Part shown: piece after piece, positions 12,781 through 23,111 of the stretch | Position numbering within the stretch: position 1 is the first letter of the stretch | How the letters are laid out: each line of letters starts with the position of its first letter | Assembly (NCBI GenBank): GCA_946811695.1 | Contig: OX328123.1 | Coordinates: 124,049,896-124,113,895 of the forward strand | DNA length: 64,000 bases | From: Gonocerus acuteangulatus | Taxonomy: Eukaryota; Arthropoda; Insecta; Hemiptera; Coreidae | Direction: 5' to 3' | The notes under the pieces: generated by a model | What the model was told of the DNA's origin: nothing | The model's input: only the letters and a program-made list of their open reading frames with translations | Databases searched by the model: none | Program-made: the position numbers and the translations under genes

Positions 12781-15157
12781 ACAGAGTTTTAGTCATAGAA
12801 CTGTATAATTGTGATAACCACAAACGAATTCCAAGATTGTATTTAATCTTTAAAGAGGTGACAAAGAAAATCATGACAGAGCAAAACTAAGAGGCTCATC
12901 AACATAAATTAATTTATAAATTAGTAATTATGCAATTATAATTTCCCATCAGAGACAGAAACTATTTCATTCGGAACAATGATCCCCTCAAAATTTAAAA
13001 TAGAAATTTCGTTGAATTATAAGTAATACCTAATTCTATTTCTGGAAAAAAGTTACAATCTGATATTTAAATTTAGGAAATCAGTAATAATAAATGCTTT
13101 TAATGTAGAAATACAACTAGATCCCCTTAATAATTTCAAATTATAAAGTACTCGAGCTTAATACAACTTAATGTAATCTATGACACAACAGATCTTCTTA
13201 AAAAAATATTATTCTGATGGCCAGAATTTAGACGTTTCTTGCAATAATACCTTAAAAATGTCTCTGTTTTTATTCCTGTACCTTCATAAAAATTCAAAAA
13301 GAAAAGAATCAATCAATGCTCTTGGTTTGCCAGACCCTACTTTATTCCTTTTTTATTTTATTTTTATATTAAATTAGAGATGCCTATTATTAAACGAAAA
13401 AATTTTAAAATTCCATCTGACAGTCACAAATTATAAGTCATGTTACTAGGACGTTGGTCTGACGGGCCTGAGCCGAACGAGTAGGATTTCTTGAGTGTTA
13501 TCACTGCTGCTTGAAGGTACCATGTGATTTGTGATCCATTATCCCAAATAAGCACAGACTCCGCGGTACCTTCCTCATGATCTGGCATAGCACATATTTG
13601 TCTATTGCGTTCACAAAACCTGCCAAAATTGGAGTAATATAAAGCCCCTCGGAAGCCGATATCGACAGAAAACAGAGACACCAATTAATTAATTGAGATA
13701 GACAGTGGAGAGCCCCGTTATCAGTAGTAATTACAGAGCGGATAGTGAGGTTGCAGCCCTGTTGCAGGCAGGTTACTAATAAGGTGGTTAGGAACCACAC
13801 TCCATTCAACAGAGCCTGTTCTCAATGAAGGCCTCAAGTCCAGCGGTATTCCTTGTCGACGACAGCACAGCACTATTTCAGGTTCAAGTAATCAATGTCT
13901 ACTCTACTAACTAGAATTTACTCTTATCAATTAACAACTTCTAACCAACTATGTCAATTTAGTTCCTAAAGAACATGTAATACGAATTTAAAATATGAAA
14001 GAACATACAGTTCACTAAATATGTATTCCTACCTTCCTGTTAATTATAAATTTGTATAATCTATTCAAGTTCTAGGAAAGGTATTGTGCAGCAATGAGCA
14101 TTATATGAGAATTAAATTTTATGGCGTCGGATAAATACGACGCTATGACGCACCGTGAAGGTGTTCAAACGCGTTTGAACTATCATTTTATTACACCTAA
14201 TTACTTATAGAATACTGCTCTAATATTGCTTTTCTATTTTATTACTAGTTCTCATCCCAAAACGCTATTTTGTTGACCAGTGAAAAGTAAAACGTGGTCT
14301 GTTACAGCTGTATTATTCTTTTTCGTAAATATTTTATACATGGTGTTTAACGATTTCGTACCCATTTATAGAAACATTTACAATTTTTATAATTGTGTTG
14401 TTTTTTTAATTAAATTATTACTACTAATTTTCCTTTAATTTTGCTTAAATTTATTTATACTTTGTTATTTTGTTCCAAGGATATTTCACAAACATCTTAA
14501 AAGCATTGTTACTATTATATTTATTGAAAATCTGGTCATAAGAATTAACTATTAATTTCAAGTACGAAATCAATAACGCATGATCCAGGAAATGTACCTG
14601 AAATAAGGAAGTATTTTCAAGTGACGAGTGTCAAAGCAACACGCGACAGACTTATGCATCTCTTTTTTTTTTCTTTTCTTTTTTTTTTTTTGCTGAAGGA
14701 GAGGTGTTCACAGTTCATACCGACACATACCCGTAAAAAATCATCTTTCTTACGCTTGCACTATAGATAGATTATTCAAGAGTTTTTTTTTTCATATATT
14801 TTTTAGACAGAATAAAATGACAGAACATCAGTTGCACCATACATGAAAAAAAAAATAAAATGTCCTCAATTACGAATATATAAGAAAATTCAATATTTCA
14901 ACTCAATATTTCACTCGAAGTACTTCATATACTACTTTGGACTGACTGCACGGGTTTTAATGCAAAAACAATATTAGCATAACGAGAGGAGGGGGGTTTC
15001 CTCAGGATCCTGGGATGAATTTTTTCGGGGACATTGCTCCCCCCCCCATCTCTCAAAGGATTATTATTTTTCCCCCTGTGATTACAAGATTCCTAGTACC
15101 GCTTGTAGGAAGGCTTAGTGCATCCGAGAGTTATTTATGCTTATATGTATATGTATG

Positions 15158-15217
<60 letters not shown>

Positions 15218-15909
15218 CTCACTTTGGGCAAGTCCTGATATTATCGGCTCCAGACCTGCGGATATGCTCATCACAGACGACCGTGATATCAAAAATATCA
15301 GCTATCCGGTTTATTGATAGGTCGATACTCGGTAATAAGGGACCTTTTTATGCAACAAACCCAATTTATCTGTAAGTATTTTTCCACGTTGTTGTGCTGC
15401 TGAAGATAATTTTTGCCAGCCATAATATGCTGATTTGACTAATACTCATTGTTCTAAAGTCTATATTTATCCAAGTAGTCGATATCCTTGAATTCGCGAC
15501 ATTAGAAGTATCTTGTTGCAATTACTTTCTCCTGTATGACTTTTATAAAACACCTTTTTTTTTTCTCGATATTAACCATCCAGAAGTCTACCACGCCACC
15601 GACAATGTGGATTCCACCTCTGAGTCAAATAAATTTCTAGTATCGCTCATGCAATTCCTTATTCAGCCATTATATAAGGCAATCTGATTCGATTTTAGTT
15701 TCAAACAAACTTCCAACTAAGTTCAAAGACTTCAATTATTATTACTATAATGTTTATCTCCATTTTAAAAAAATGTAACAGTTATTTAATTTGTTTAATC
15801 TGTTTAAAAACGCCCACTGATCTAATATTTTCTATAAAACCTTTCAGGAATCGGCCCCTACGGATCTGGCCCCAACGCCTACCCAGGACTCAACAGGTAC
15901 TGGCACTAA
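7579..15909 (+). CDS. small secreted Gly/Pro-rich protein, three visible exons (5' exon missing)
   Basis: Exons 7579-7687, 9555-9653 and 15848-15909 join in one frame to 89 codons plus a TAA stop. The first visible exon encodes the hydrophobic end of a signal peptide ([15 protein letters not shown], likely cleaved near ASA-Q), then [21 protein letters not shown]. The rest is rich in Gly, Pro, Val and Tyr and ends PGLNRYWH. All internal introns are phase 1 and split a GGA glycine codon, which supports the model. There are no cysteines and no recognised domain. The initiating Met must lie in an upstream exon that I could not find. Secretion is inferred from the signal sequence. The family is not recognised; a cuticle-, chorion- or antimicrobial-like extracellular peptide is possible but unproven. 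Confidence 0.75.
7690..9552. other. intron of the secreted-protein gene
   Basis: AT-rich intron with GC-richer patches near 8040-8480 and 8690-8960. I recognise no gene or defined repeat. The short open frame at 7843-8034 has no supporting features. Confidence 0.5.
9555..9653 (+). CDS. exon 2 of the Gly/Pro-rich protein, apparent GC-AG donor
   Basis: The acceptor is a T-run followed by CAG. The frame reads [15 protein letters not shown] and onward to PPGQRG. The exon should end GGAG|GCAAGC because phase 1 must be kept and no GT donor follows nearby. GC donors normally carry a strong AAG context, as seen here. Confidence 0.75.
10026..10218 (+). mobile_element. 5S rRNA-derived SINE, older copy without the internal deletion
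   Basis: The head follows 5S rRNA: GCCAACGGCAATACCCACG, then GATCACCGAAGTTAAGC and TACTTGGATGGGTGACCG. Unlike the other four copies it keeps the CCAGGGAAAACCACGTGC stretch of true 5S rRNA. A degraded body and tail module follow, ending near TACGCTCTTAAAATAAAA. No clear target-site duplication is visible, consistent with greater age. Confidence 0.85.
11251..11904. mobile_element. TIR element (~650 bp) with internal hairpin
   Basis: The left end TGGGTCTGTTTGCGAAGAGC and the reverse complement of the right end, TGGCTCTGTTTACGAAGACC, form an inverted repeat. It continues into CACATCCAGTTACTT on both sides. Inside, 11398-11455 is a near-palindrome centred on TTAATAGAATTCTATTAA, with GTCAATCCAA and TTGGATTGAC arms. 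A related copy lacking the outer ends lies inverted at 21738-22030. No ORF. Superfamily unassigned. Confidence 0.65.
12559..12786 (+). mobile_element. tRNA-like SINE with oligo(A) tail
   Basis: The head has an A-box-like TGGTCTGGTGGCTAGCGCG and the B box GGTTCGATCCC. A body with an inverted GAAAATTTTCTC/GAGAAAATTC pair follows. The 3' module GGCGCTAATGGCCAAG..GCGCCGT precedes about 42 A. AACACAGAG flanks the insertion at 12559-12567 and 12778-12786. The 5' and 3' ends of the tRNA-like part do not form an acceptor stem, so it is not a functional tRNA gene. Confidence 0.9.
12787..15845. other. rest of the long second intron of the secreted-protein gene
   Basis: AT-rich, with a (TA)n tract at 15160-15213 and a C-run at about 15041-15048. 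A GC-richer block at 13430-13820 has overlapping short open frames on the minus strand, with no recognised motif. I assign no gene. Confidence 0.45.
15848..15909 (+). CDS. terminal exon of the Gly/Pro-rich protein
   Basis: The acceptor AAAACCTTTCAG is followed by [20 protein letters not shown] and TAA. Entry in phase 1 matches the previous exon. An AATAAA at about 16387-16392 is a possible polyadenylation signal, implying a 3' UTR of roughly 0.5 kb. From 15910 to 16900 no other gene is seen. Confidence 0.75.
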
Positions 15910-16899
15910 ACACTGCAAAACTTGAACCATCACTGCCTTCTCTTCCGACTCTACCTCCAACTTGTATTTATTTCATCCTTTATTTATTTTCTGTTATGTT
16001 TATAAATTAGTAGCAATATTTTCTTCTACGTTCAAATAAGATAACTTGTTTCAAACTATTGCCCTGTCACATTGAACGGGGGTTTTCGGCTAGAATGCCG
16101 GCTAGTCATATTTATACAATTTCTTGTTTAAGCGCCATAAGCTGTCAGTATTCTTTTCATAAAAAACAAAAAAAAATTATGTGGTCATTACCACTAATTG
16201 TAAGTATAATTGGTGCGTATTTATAATGTATTTATTTGTAAGGTTATTGTTACTTTTGGCATTGTATTGTTGTTTTACTATTTCTGTGATTATACATAAC
16301 TATAGTTTCCTGATTCTTGCTCAAATCCAAATCTTTGATATTACTTACAACTTTACAGTTCTTTATTGTAAAAAAAAACGAATTAAAATAAATTCCTGCA
16401 AATTTTACTCATTTTTATTCATCAACAAATTATGATTTAATGTTTAATTTAAAATAGAACATAATTAGTTAAGATTTTTTTTCCTATTTGAATTTATTGA
16501 CTTTGAAGGTCAACTGTTTGTATTTATGTATGTAAATGAATGTTGAATGTTAGTTACTAGTCTTCATAAAGCAATAAATCTTCAAACAGAAAGCATTCTT
16601 CATTTTCTTGAAAAATCCAACTATACCCTCCCCCATCAGAATCCGGGGGTGTTTTTTTATGGCGTGTCAAATATTGAGGTCATTAACGCCATTTATTTGC
16701 ATACTGATAATTCTGCAATAATGATTATGACGTGTATAGTAGGGTGGGACGAAAAAGTTTTCAAAAATTTGTTCGAGTCGTAATGCCACGAAAATGTTAC
16801 AAAATTGGGAGACAAAAAGGGGTCAAAATATTTTATTTTATTATTTATTTTATTTTTTATGTTTTCTAATATCTCTGGTTTAAGCAAATTTGCCAATAT

Positions 16900-17082
16900 T
16901 TGCAGCCCTTGCGCGACCGGATGAAGTTAGCTAACAATTCTAGTTTAGGCGCGGTTCCTCCCTACCTCCATAGGGAGAACCCGCTTATGAGGTTGACCTC
17001 ACGACGCAATCCGGAAGGTCCGACTAGAAACTTTCTCGTTTCAGACCCCATAGATCACGAAATTATAGGTGGTTCAAATTTG

Positions 17083-17117
<35 letters not shown>

Positions 17118-17810
17118 TTGTATATATGCTATATATACAAATAGCATACATACAAAATAAATAATCGTTAAACAAAATAAATAATGTATATATGCTTGTT
17201 TGTTTTCGCTCTAGCAAGCTCAAAAATGGCCTGATTTTGATGAAATTCGGTACAAAATCTGTCCTCTAATTTGAAAGGTCAAGTTCGTTAACCAGCAGAA
17301 TCCGCCCACGGGATGATAGTGTTTGGGGCGAAATTCGTGCAAAAAAAATCGTAACGCTTACGTTTTTGAGTTTATATGCTTACAGGTACTTGTTTTATAG
17401 GTTTCATAAAATAAGAAAACGAATGAAACCATTTTTAAGGCGATATCTGAAGCCGTTTTTGAGAAAAGTGGAATCAATGTTTCTGTCATTATTTTTTTTG
17501 TGGGTACTTAGAATCGCGGGGTCCAATTGAAATATTTTCTACATATTGAAAATTAATCCCAACTAAGATTTTTAAATTTTGGTTAGATTTGGAGTTAAGG
17601 AAGTATCTGAAAAAAATATTTATTAATAGACATGAAAAGTTTTCGGATCTTCATACATTTTTCGTAAATATCTCGATAACGGTTGGGAAATCGTGGTAAG
17701 TGGAAAGCAATCATTCGAAAGCTTACTAAATTGTCTACAAAAAAGATTCTGAAGCAATATTCGACGGGGCAACGTCAATCAGAGATATAGGCGCTTAAAA
17801 CTTAAAAAGT
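16900..17810 (-). repeat. dispersed repeat family, inverted copy of the 33.4-35.3 kb type
   Basis: The minus strand matches the 33700-34260 and 34600-35275 segments block by block. Shared blocks are the GGAACCGCGC-type start, a (TA)n tract (17085-17118), the 'TTGACCTTTCAAATT' block, the 'GAAACCATTTTTAAGGCGAT' block, and the 'AAGCACTTA..CGATTGACATCGCC' block. Similar blocks recur in the array at 17978-21720. The transposon class is unresolved. Confidence 0.7.
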
Positions 17811-17977
17811 GTTAGTTTTGTTGTTTTGTAATCAAAAGTCAATATAGTAATGAAAAGTATCTAAAACCCCTTCAATCACTAATAAAAGTAACTTTTTGGG
17901 GTATAATTGGTTTCTAACTAACCCTTAGATAACTTGTATTTGTAAGTAATACTTTTACGCTTATAAAACACTAGCTG

Positions 17978-20900
17978 ACGACCCGGCTTCGCCACGGCTG
18001 ATAAAAATTAACGGTACGATCAAAATTAATGCTCCTTCATAATTTTGTACAGCTTATAATTGCACTGACTTTAAAGTTAACCAGGAAACATCATGTGGAG
18101 GTAACCGTGCTTGTTTCCGTTGGGGGGGGGGAGAAAAATACAACAACCACTTAAAAAGCTAGGTAAACAGAGACAAATACACGTTCAAAAGAATAAAACT
18201 AACAACTTTTAAGTTTTAAGCACTTATCTCTTCGATTCACATCGCCCCACCGAACATTACAACAGAATCTTTTTTGTAGAGAATTTAGTAACCTTTCGAA
18301 TAGCGGCCTTGCACTTGATACGATTTCCCAACTGTTTTCGAGAGATTTTAGAAAATATACTGAAATACGAAAACTTTGTATCACCATTAAAACATTTTTC
18401 CCCATATACTTATTACCTCCAAACGATACCAAAGTTTAAATATCTTAGATTAGATGAATGTCAAATACCTGGTACAAGTTTCAAGTGAACCAATCATCGT
18501 TTCTGAATACCCAAACAGAAAATTAGTTTGGAAGAGTGTTAGTATCAATTTTCCTCGAAAACAGTTACAAAATCGCTTTAAAAATGGGTTCATTCGTTTT
18601 CCTACGTTAAGGAACCAATACAACGATTACCTGCAAGCATATGGAATCGAAAATGTAAGCGTTCCGATTTTTTCGCGCAAATTTTGCTCCCCAAACCATG
18701 TTCCAGTAAACGGATTCAGCTGGTTACTGAACTTGACCTTTCAAATGAGAAGAAAGATTTTTGTACCAAATGTTATCAAAATCGGACCATTTTTGAGCCG
18801 ATGAGGAACTTCTTAATAATTCAAATCCCCCCTAAAAGTACTTAAACATTTGAATATCAAAAAAAAAACTTTCTTAGCGAGTGTTTACATTCTTAACGGA
18901 TTGTCCGTGCAAAATTTAAAATTTTTGTGTCAAATGGTTCGGGATATTATTACCTCGGATGGATCATCACAGTTTATTTCTAGTAATTCAAGGTCTACCA
19001 TCGTAGTTGAAATTAACCTCAATTAAAAGAAATATTATGAAATTGATACAGTACGGTAACAGCTGTTTTGTTATCTTCCTAGCAACGCATGCTGCCTAGG
19101 CGTGCATGCTATAACCAACTAAAACTTTAAACCCCTCTAAAAATGCTTAAAAATTCGAATATCAAAAAATCCTTTCTTCGCGAGTGTCTACGTTCTATAG
19201 GAAGTGTCCATGCAAAATGTCAAATTTTCCTGTCACGTGGTTTGGGCTGGGCGATGATAGGTCAGTGAGTCAGTGGTATTTGACAAATATATAGTAGACT
19301 AGCTGAATGCCCGTGCTTCACCACGGCCGATAAGTATTTTTTATATATAGTTAAATAAGAAATGATCAAAATTAACGCTACTTCATAATTTTGTACAGCT
19401 TATTATTGCACGGACTTCAAAGTTACCCAGGAAACACCATGTGGAGGTAACCGTGCTTGTTTCCGCTGGAGAGTAAAAAAAATAAAAAATAAATAAAAAA
19501 AAATAAAAAAAAAAATACAACAACAGCTTAAAAAGTTAGGTAAACAGTGACAAATACACGTTGAAAGGCATAGAACTAACAAATTTGAAGTTTTAAGCAC
19601 TTATCTCTTCAATTGACGTCGCCCCACCGAACATTACAACAGAATCTTATTGTAGAGAATTTAGTAACCTTTCGAATAACCGCCTTCCACTTACTACGAG
19701 TTCCCTACCGTTTTCGGGCTATTTTAGAAAATATACTGAGATCCGAAAACTTTGTATCACCATTCATACAATACTTCGTTTCTGAATACCCAAACAGAAA
19801 ATTAGTTTTGAAAAGTATTTCTATCAATATTTCTGGTAAATGACTACAGAACTCGCTTAAAAAATGGTTTCATTCGTTTTCCTACGTTAAGGAATCTTTC
19901 GCACAAATTTCGCTCCAGAAACCATGTTGCAGTAAACGGATTCGACAGGTTAATGAACTTGACCTTTTAAATGTGAAGAAAGATTTTTGTACCAAATTAT
20001 ATCAAAATCGAACCATTTTTGAGCCGATGAGGAATTTCTTAATAATTCAAACCCCCCTAAGAGTACTTAAACATTTTAATATCAAAAAAACATTTCTTAG
20101 CGAGTGTTTACACTCTAAGCGTTTTGTTCGTGCAAAATTTCAAATTCTTGTGTCAAGTGGTTCGGGATATTATTACCTCGGATGGACCATCACCAGGGCG
20201 TAAACTCTATGAGGGACAAAATCAAATTTTATTTCTAATATTTCAAGGACTGCCATCATAGTGGAAATTAACCTCAATTAAAAATAATACTATTAAATAG
20301 ACAATGAACGGTAACAGCTGTTCTGTTATCGTCCTAGCAACGCATGCTGCCTAGGCGTGCCTGCTCTAACCAACTCAAACTTTAAACCCCCCTAAAAATA
20401 CTTAAAAATTCGAATATCAAAAAATCCTTTCTTAGTGAGTGCCTACGTTATATAGGGAGTGGCCATGCAAAATTTCAAAATTTTCTGTCGAGTGGTTTGG
20501 GCTGGGGGATGATAGGTCAGTGAGTGAGTCAGTGAGTGAGTGGTATTAGACAAATATATAGTAGACTAGCTGAATACCCGTGCTTCGTCACGGCAGATAA
20601 GTAGTTATTTTATTACCTTAAATAATGTTTCATTAGAATTACGTTACTATACAATTCTGTGCAGTTTATTACAGCACGGTTCCCGTCATACTATATTTTA
20701 TTCAATGGGCGTTAAAATTTAAATGTTTATGTTTCCAAGAAGTCATATGGTAACACCCAATATATTTACGGGTATTACCAAGGTTATAGGCGGGGAGGCT
20801 GTGCAAGGGTTCCGGATATTATTACCTCGCCTGGAAAACTGGTTTGACCGGGACTGTCCCGGTATTTTGCAATTGTTTCGGTGTCCCGCCCGGTTTTATC

Positions 20901-21720
20901 AATGTCCCGGAAAAGGCTGTAAGATGTAAAAAGTAATTAATTCATGTTTATAAGAATCTTTTTTAAATCGGTTACTTTTCTACAATTAACATTTTTACTA
21001 CTGCTCACAGTGTCAAAGAAATGAGAAGTAATCTAACTGTAAAACGCTGGAACTACCTGCACAGCGCTGCCAGCTGCCAGACACTACTATTTGGCTGAGA
21101 GATTGTTTTAAGAAAATCAAGTAGCAAAAAAAGTTCCGTTCTTATTTTTAAGGTTTGGGTAAACTAACAGTTTAGGATTCCCCCTTCCCGTTAGTTGCTA
21201 GGCTTAAAACTCACCAACCATTTTGCTTATAATTTGTACTCTTTTTATCCCCCCTCCCCCTGGTATGCCCATCCCATATTAATGTGTCTCGGTTTAACTC
21301 TCCAAAAATATGGCAAGCCTATCTGACGGGGGCAGAAAAGAAACGCAATTAAAACTCTATGAGGGACAGTTAATTTCTAGTAATTCAAGGTATGCCATCA
21401 TAGTTGAAATTAACCTCAATTAGAAATAAAACTATGAGATAGATAATGTAAGGTAACAGCTGTTCTTTATCGTCCTAGCAACGCAGGCTGCCTAGGCTTG
21501 CCTTCTCTAACCAGCTCAAACTTTAAACCCCCCTAAAAATGCTTAAAAATACGAATATCAAAAAATCCTTTCTTAGCGAGCGCCTACGTTATATAGGGAG
21601 TGTCCATGCAAAATTTCAAAATTTTCTGTAGAACGGTTTGGGCTGGGCGTTGATAGATGAGTGAGTGAGTGAGTGAGTGAGTGAGTGAGTGAGTGAGTGG
21701 TATTTGACAAATATATAGTA
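17978..21720 (+). repeat. tandem array of three ~1.2-1.3 kb dispersed-repeat units
   Basis: Units begin CTAGCTGACGACCCGGCTTC (17978), CTAGCTGAATGCCCGTGCTT (19307) and CTAGCTGAATACCCGTGCTT (20567). Each ends with a GTGAGTGAG-type run and GGTATTTGACAAATATATAG. Units 1 and 2 share the AAGCACTTATCTCTTCGATT block and two related 'AATATCAAAAAA..TTTCTTAGCGAGTG' segments. Unit 3 lacks the first block and instead contains a CCGGGACTGTCCCGG-rich segment (20820-20910). In unit 3 the TGAG run has expanded to about ten repeats (21655-21697). An inverted copy begins at 63807. Open frames here are not convincing genes. Confidence 0.8.
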
Positions 21721-21737
21721 GATAGATAAATGAAAAT

Positions 21738-22030
21738 AAGCAGAATATATTTCAGCAAGTAATATTTATTAATAAAGAGGTTAATATTATAAAAATCAAT
21801 GGTAATTGTGAAGTTTAGGGGCCTCCTCGCCGATTTTTTTGTCAGGTGGTTCTATAACATATTTATATTTTATATTTATTTCGCATTATGGGCGTACGTG
21901 GTATGCGTTTCCGCTCGCTCAAGAAGGTATCAAAACTCTAGTCAATCCAACTCCCTAAAATTAATAGAATTCTAATTATTTTTGCGGGTTGGATTGACTC
22001 GAGTGTTAATGGTTACTTTACTACCAACAA
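21738..22030 (-). repeat. repeat related to the 11.25-11.90 kb TIR element
   Basis: The minus strand contains AGTCAATCCAACCC, TTAATAGAATTCTA-like palindrome sequence, a CTCGTCTT-like TTGAGCGAGCGGAAA segment and AGGCCCCTAAACTTCAC, in the same order as 11360-11570. It is the internal part only; outer TIRs are not evident. Confidence 0.65.
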
Positions 22031-22044
22031 CAACCAATAGATGG

Positions 22045-22240
22045 GCCAACGGCCATAGCCACGTTGAATGCACTAGTTCCCGTAGATCACCGAAGTTAAG
22101 CAACGTCGGGCGTGGTCAGTACCTGAATGGGTGACTGACTACGTGCTGTTGGCATTCTAAAAGGGTGGCAAACTGTAGATAGCCCGGTGAAAGTAGCCAA
22201 ACAGTTGATACGCCGTTAAAAAAAAATAATAAAAAAAAAA
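22045..22240 (+). mobile_element. 5S rRNA-derived SINE
   Basis: GCCAACGGCCATAGCCACG opens the copy, with the 5S internal-promoter region GATCACCGAAGTTAAGCAAC. The young-subfamily deletion is present (GTGACTGACTACGTGC). The GGGTGGCAAACTGTAGATAGC body and a degraded tail module (GGTGAAAGTAGCC..ACGCCGT) precede the A-rich tail. Confidence 0.9.
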
Positions 22241-22299
22241 AATAGAATTGCCCAATAGCCTACGCAATAGGGTCTTCGCGAAAAGACCCTATTATTTCT

Positions 22300-22510
22300 T
22301 TATTAAAATGTTAATGTTCACTTATATGTAACCGAGACTCTTAGGACGAACTATCTACCATACTATCCAGGATAGGGATGATGGCTTTCATTAGTTTTTA
22401 AGAAACGCCGTCACCCTTGGTGGGAGTCGAACCCTCAACCTTAGGCACGGAGAGTAGTACGCTCCTTAGCACTCACGGCCACCGGTTTACCATTAGGTCA
22501 TAAAGTAAAC
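22300..22510 (-). mobile_element. second tRNA-like SINE family, copy
   Basis: The minus strand has a GGTTCGACTCCCACCAAGG B-box region downstream of GTGAGTGCTAAGGAGCG. It then continues to CATCCCTATCCTGG and a ..GTAACAT..-type 3' part. The same arrangement recurs at 31460-31630, 35350-35520 and 45690-45880, and in the opposite sense at 45065-45180. Its 3' end differs from the GGCGC-module SINEs. Confidence 0.6.
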
Positions 22511-22685
22511 GGTAAATCTATACAATTTTTAACTTCAGCATAAGGTGGAGATCAGGCGGCCGGAGCATAGTGTTGACCACACTATCTCCCTAGTGTGCCG
22601 TATGGTCAAGAATGAGATACCTCTACAGTATCTGCCCCTCTGGGCCCAGGCGGAGATACGTTGTATTATATAATGAGGAAAAGCA

Positions 22686-22687
22686 AA

Positions 22688-22718
<31 letters not shown>

Positions 22719-23050
22719 ATTTATGAGCACCCCGCATTGACAGCGTTTCGCCCAGGTACACATATAAAATAGAAATACATAACAACAACAAAATAGTTAC
22801 AATATTACATAATTACTAGTAAAAAACAATACATTTTTAAGAAAAACTTATAATTATAAAGGAAACGAAGAAAATAGTTCCTATGTACAATATGACTATA
22901 TATAATCGCAACAGTTTCTATTTACAATGTAGGTTCTATGCATAATATGACAACATACATTAGAACAATAGCCCCATGTACAATCAATAGGAAGGATCCT
23001 ATGTAAAATAATGATGAATAAATGAATATATTACGTCATGAGTGATGTTT

Positions 23051-23111
<61 letters not shown>

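Noticed and set aside
13424..13809. minus-strand gene of about 100 aa
   Set aside because: Two overlapping frames of equal length, no recognised motif, no splice-phase support. It lies in an intron of the plus-strand gene.
18454..20203. small ORFs in the tandem dispersed-repeat array
   Set aside because: They occur in multicopy non-coding repeat units, are broken differently in each unit, and show no protein motif.
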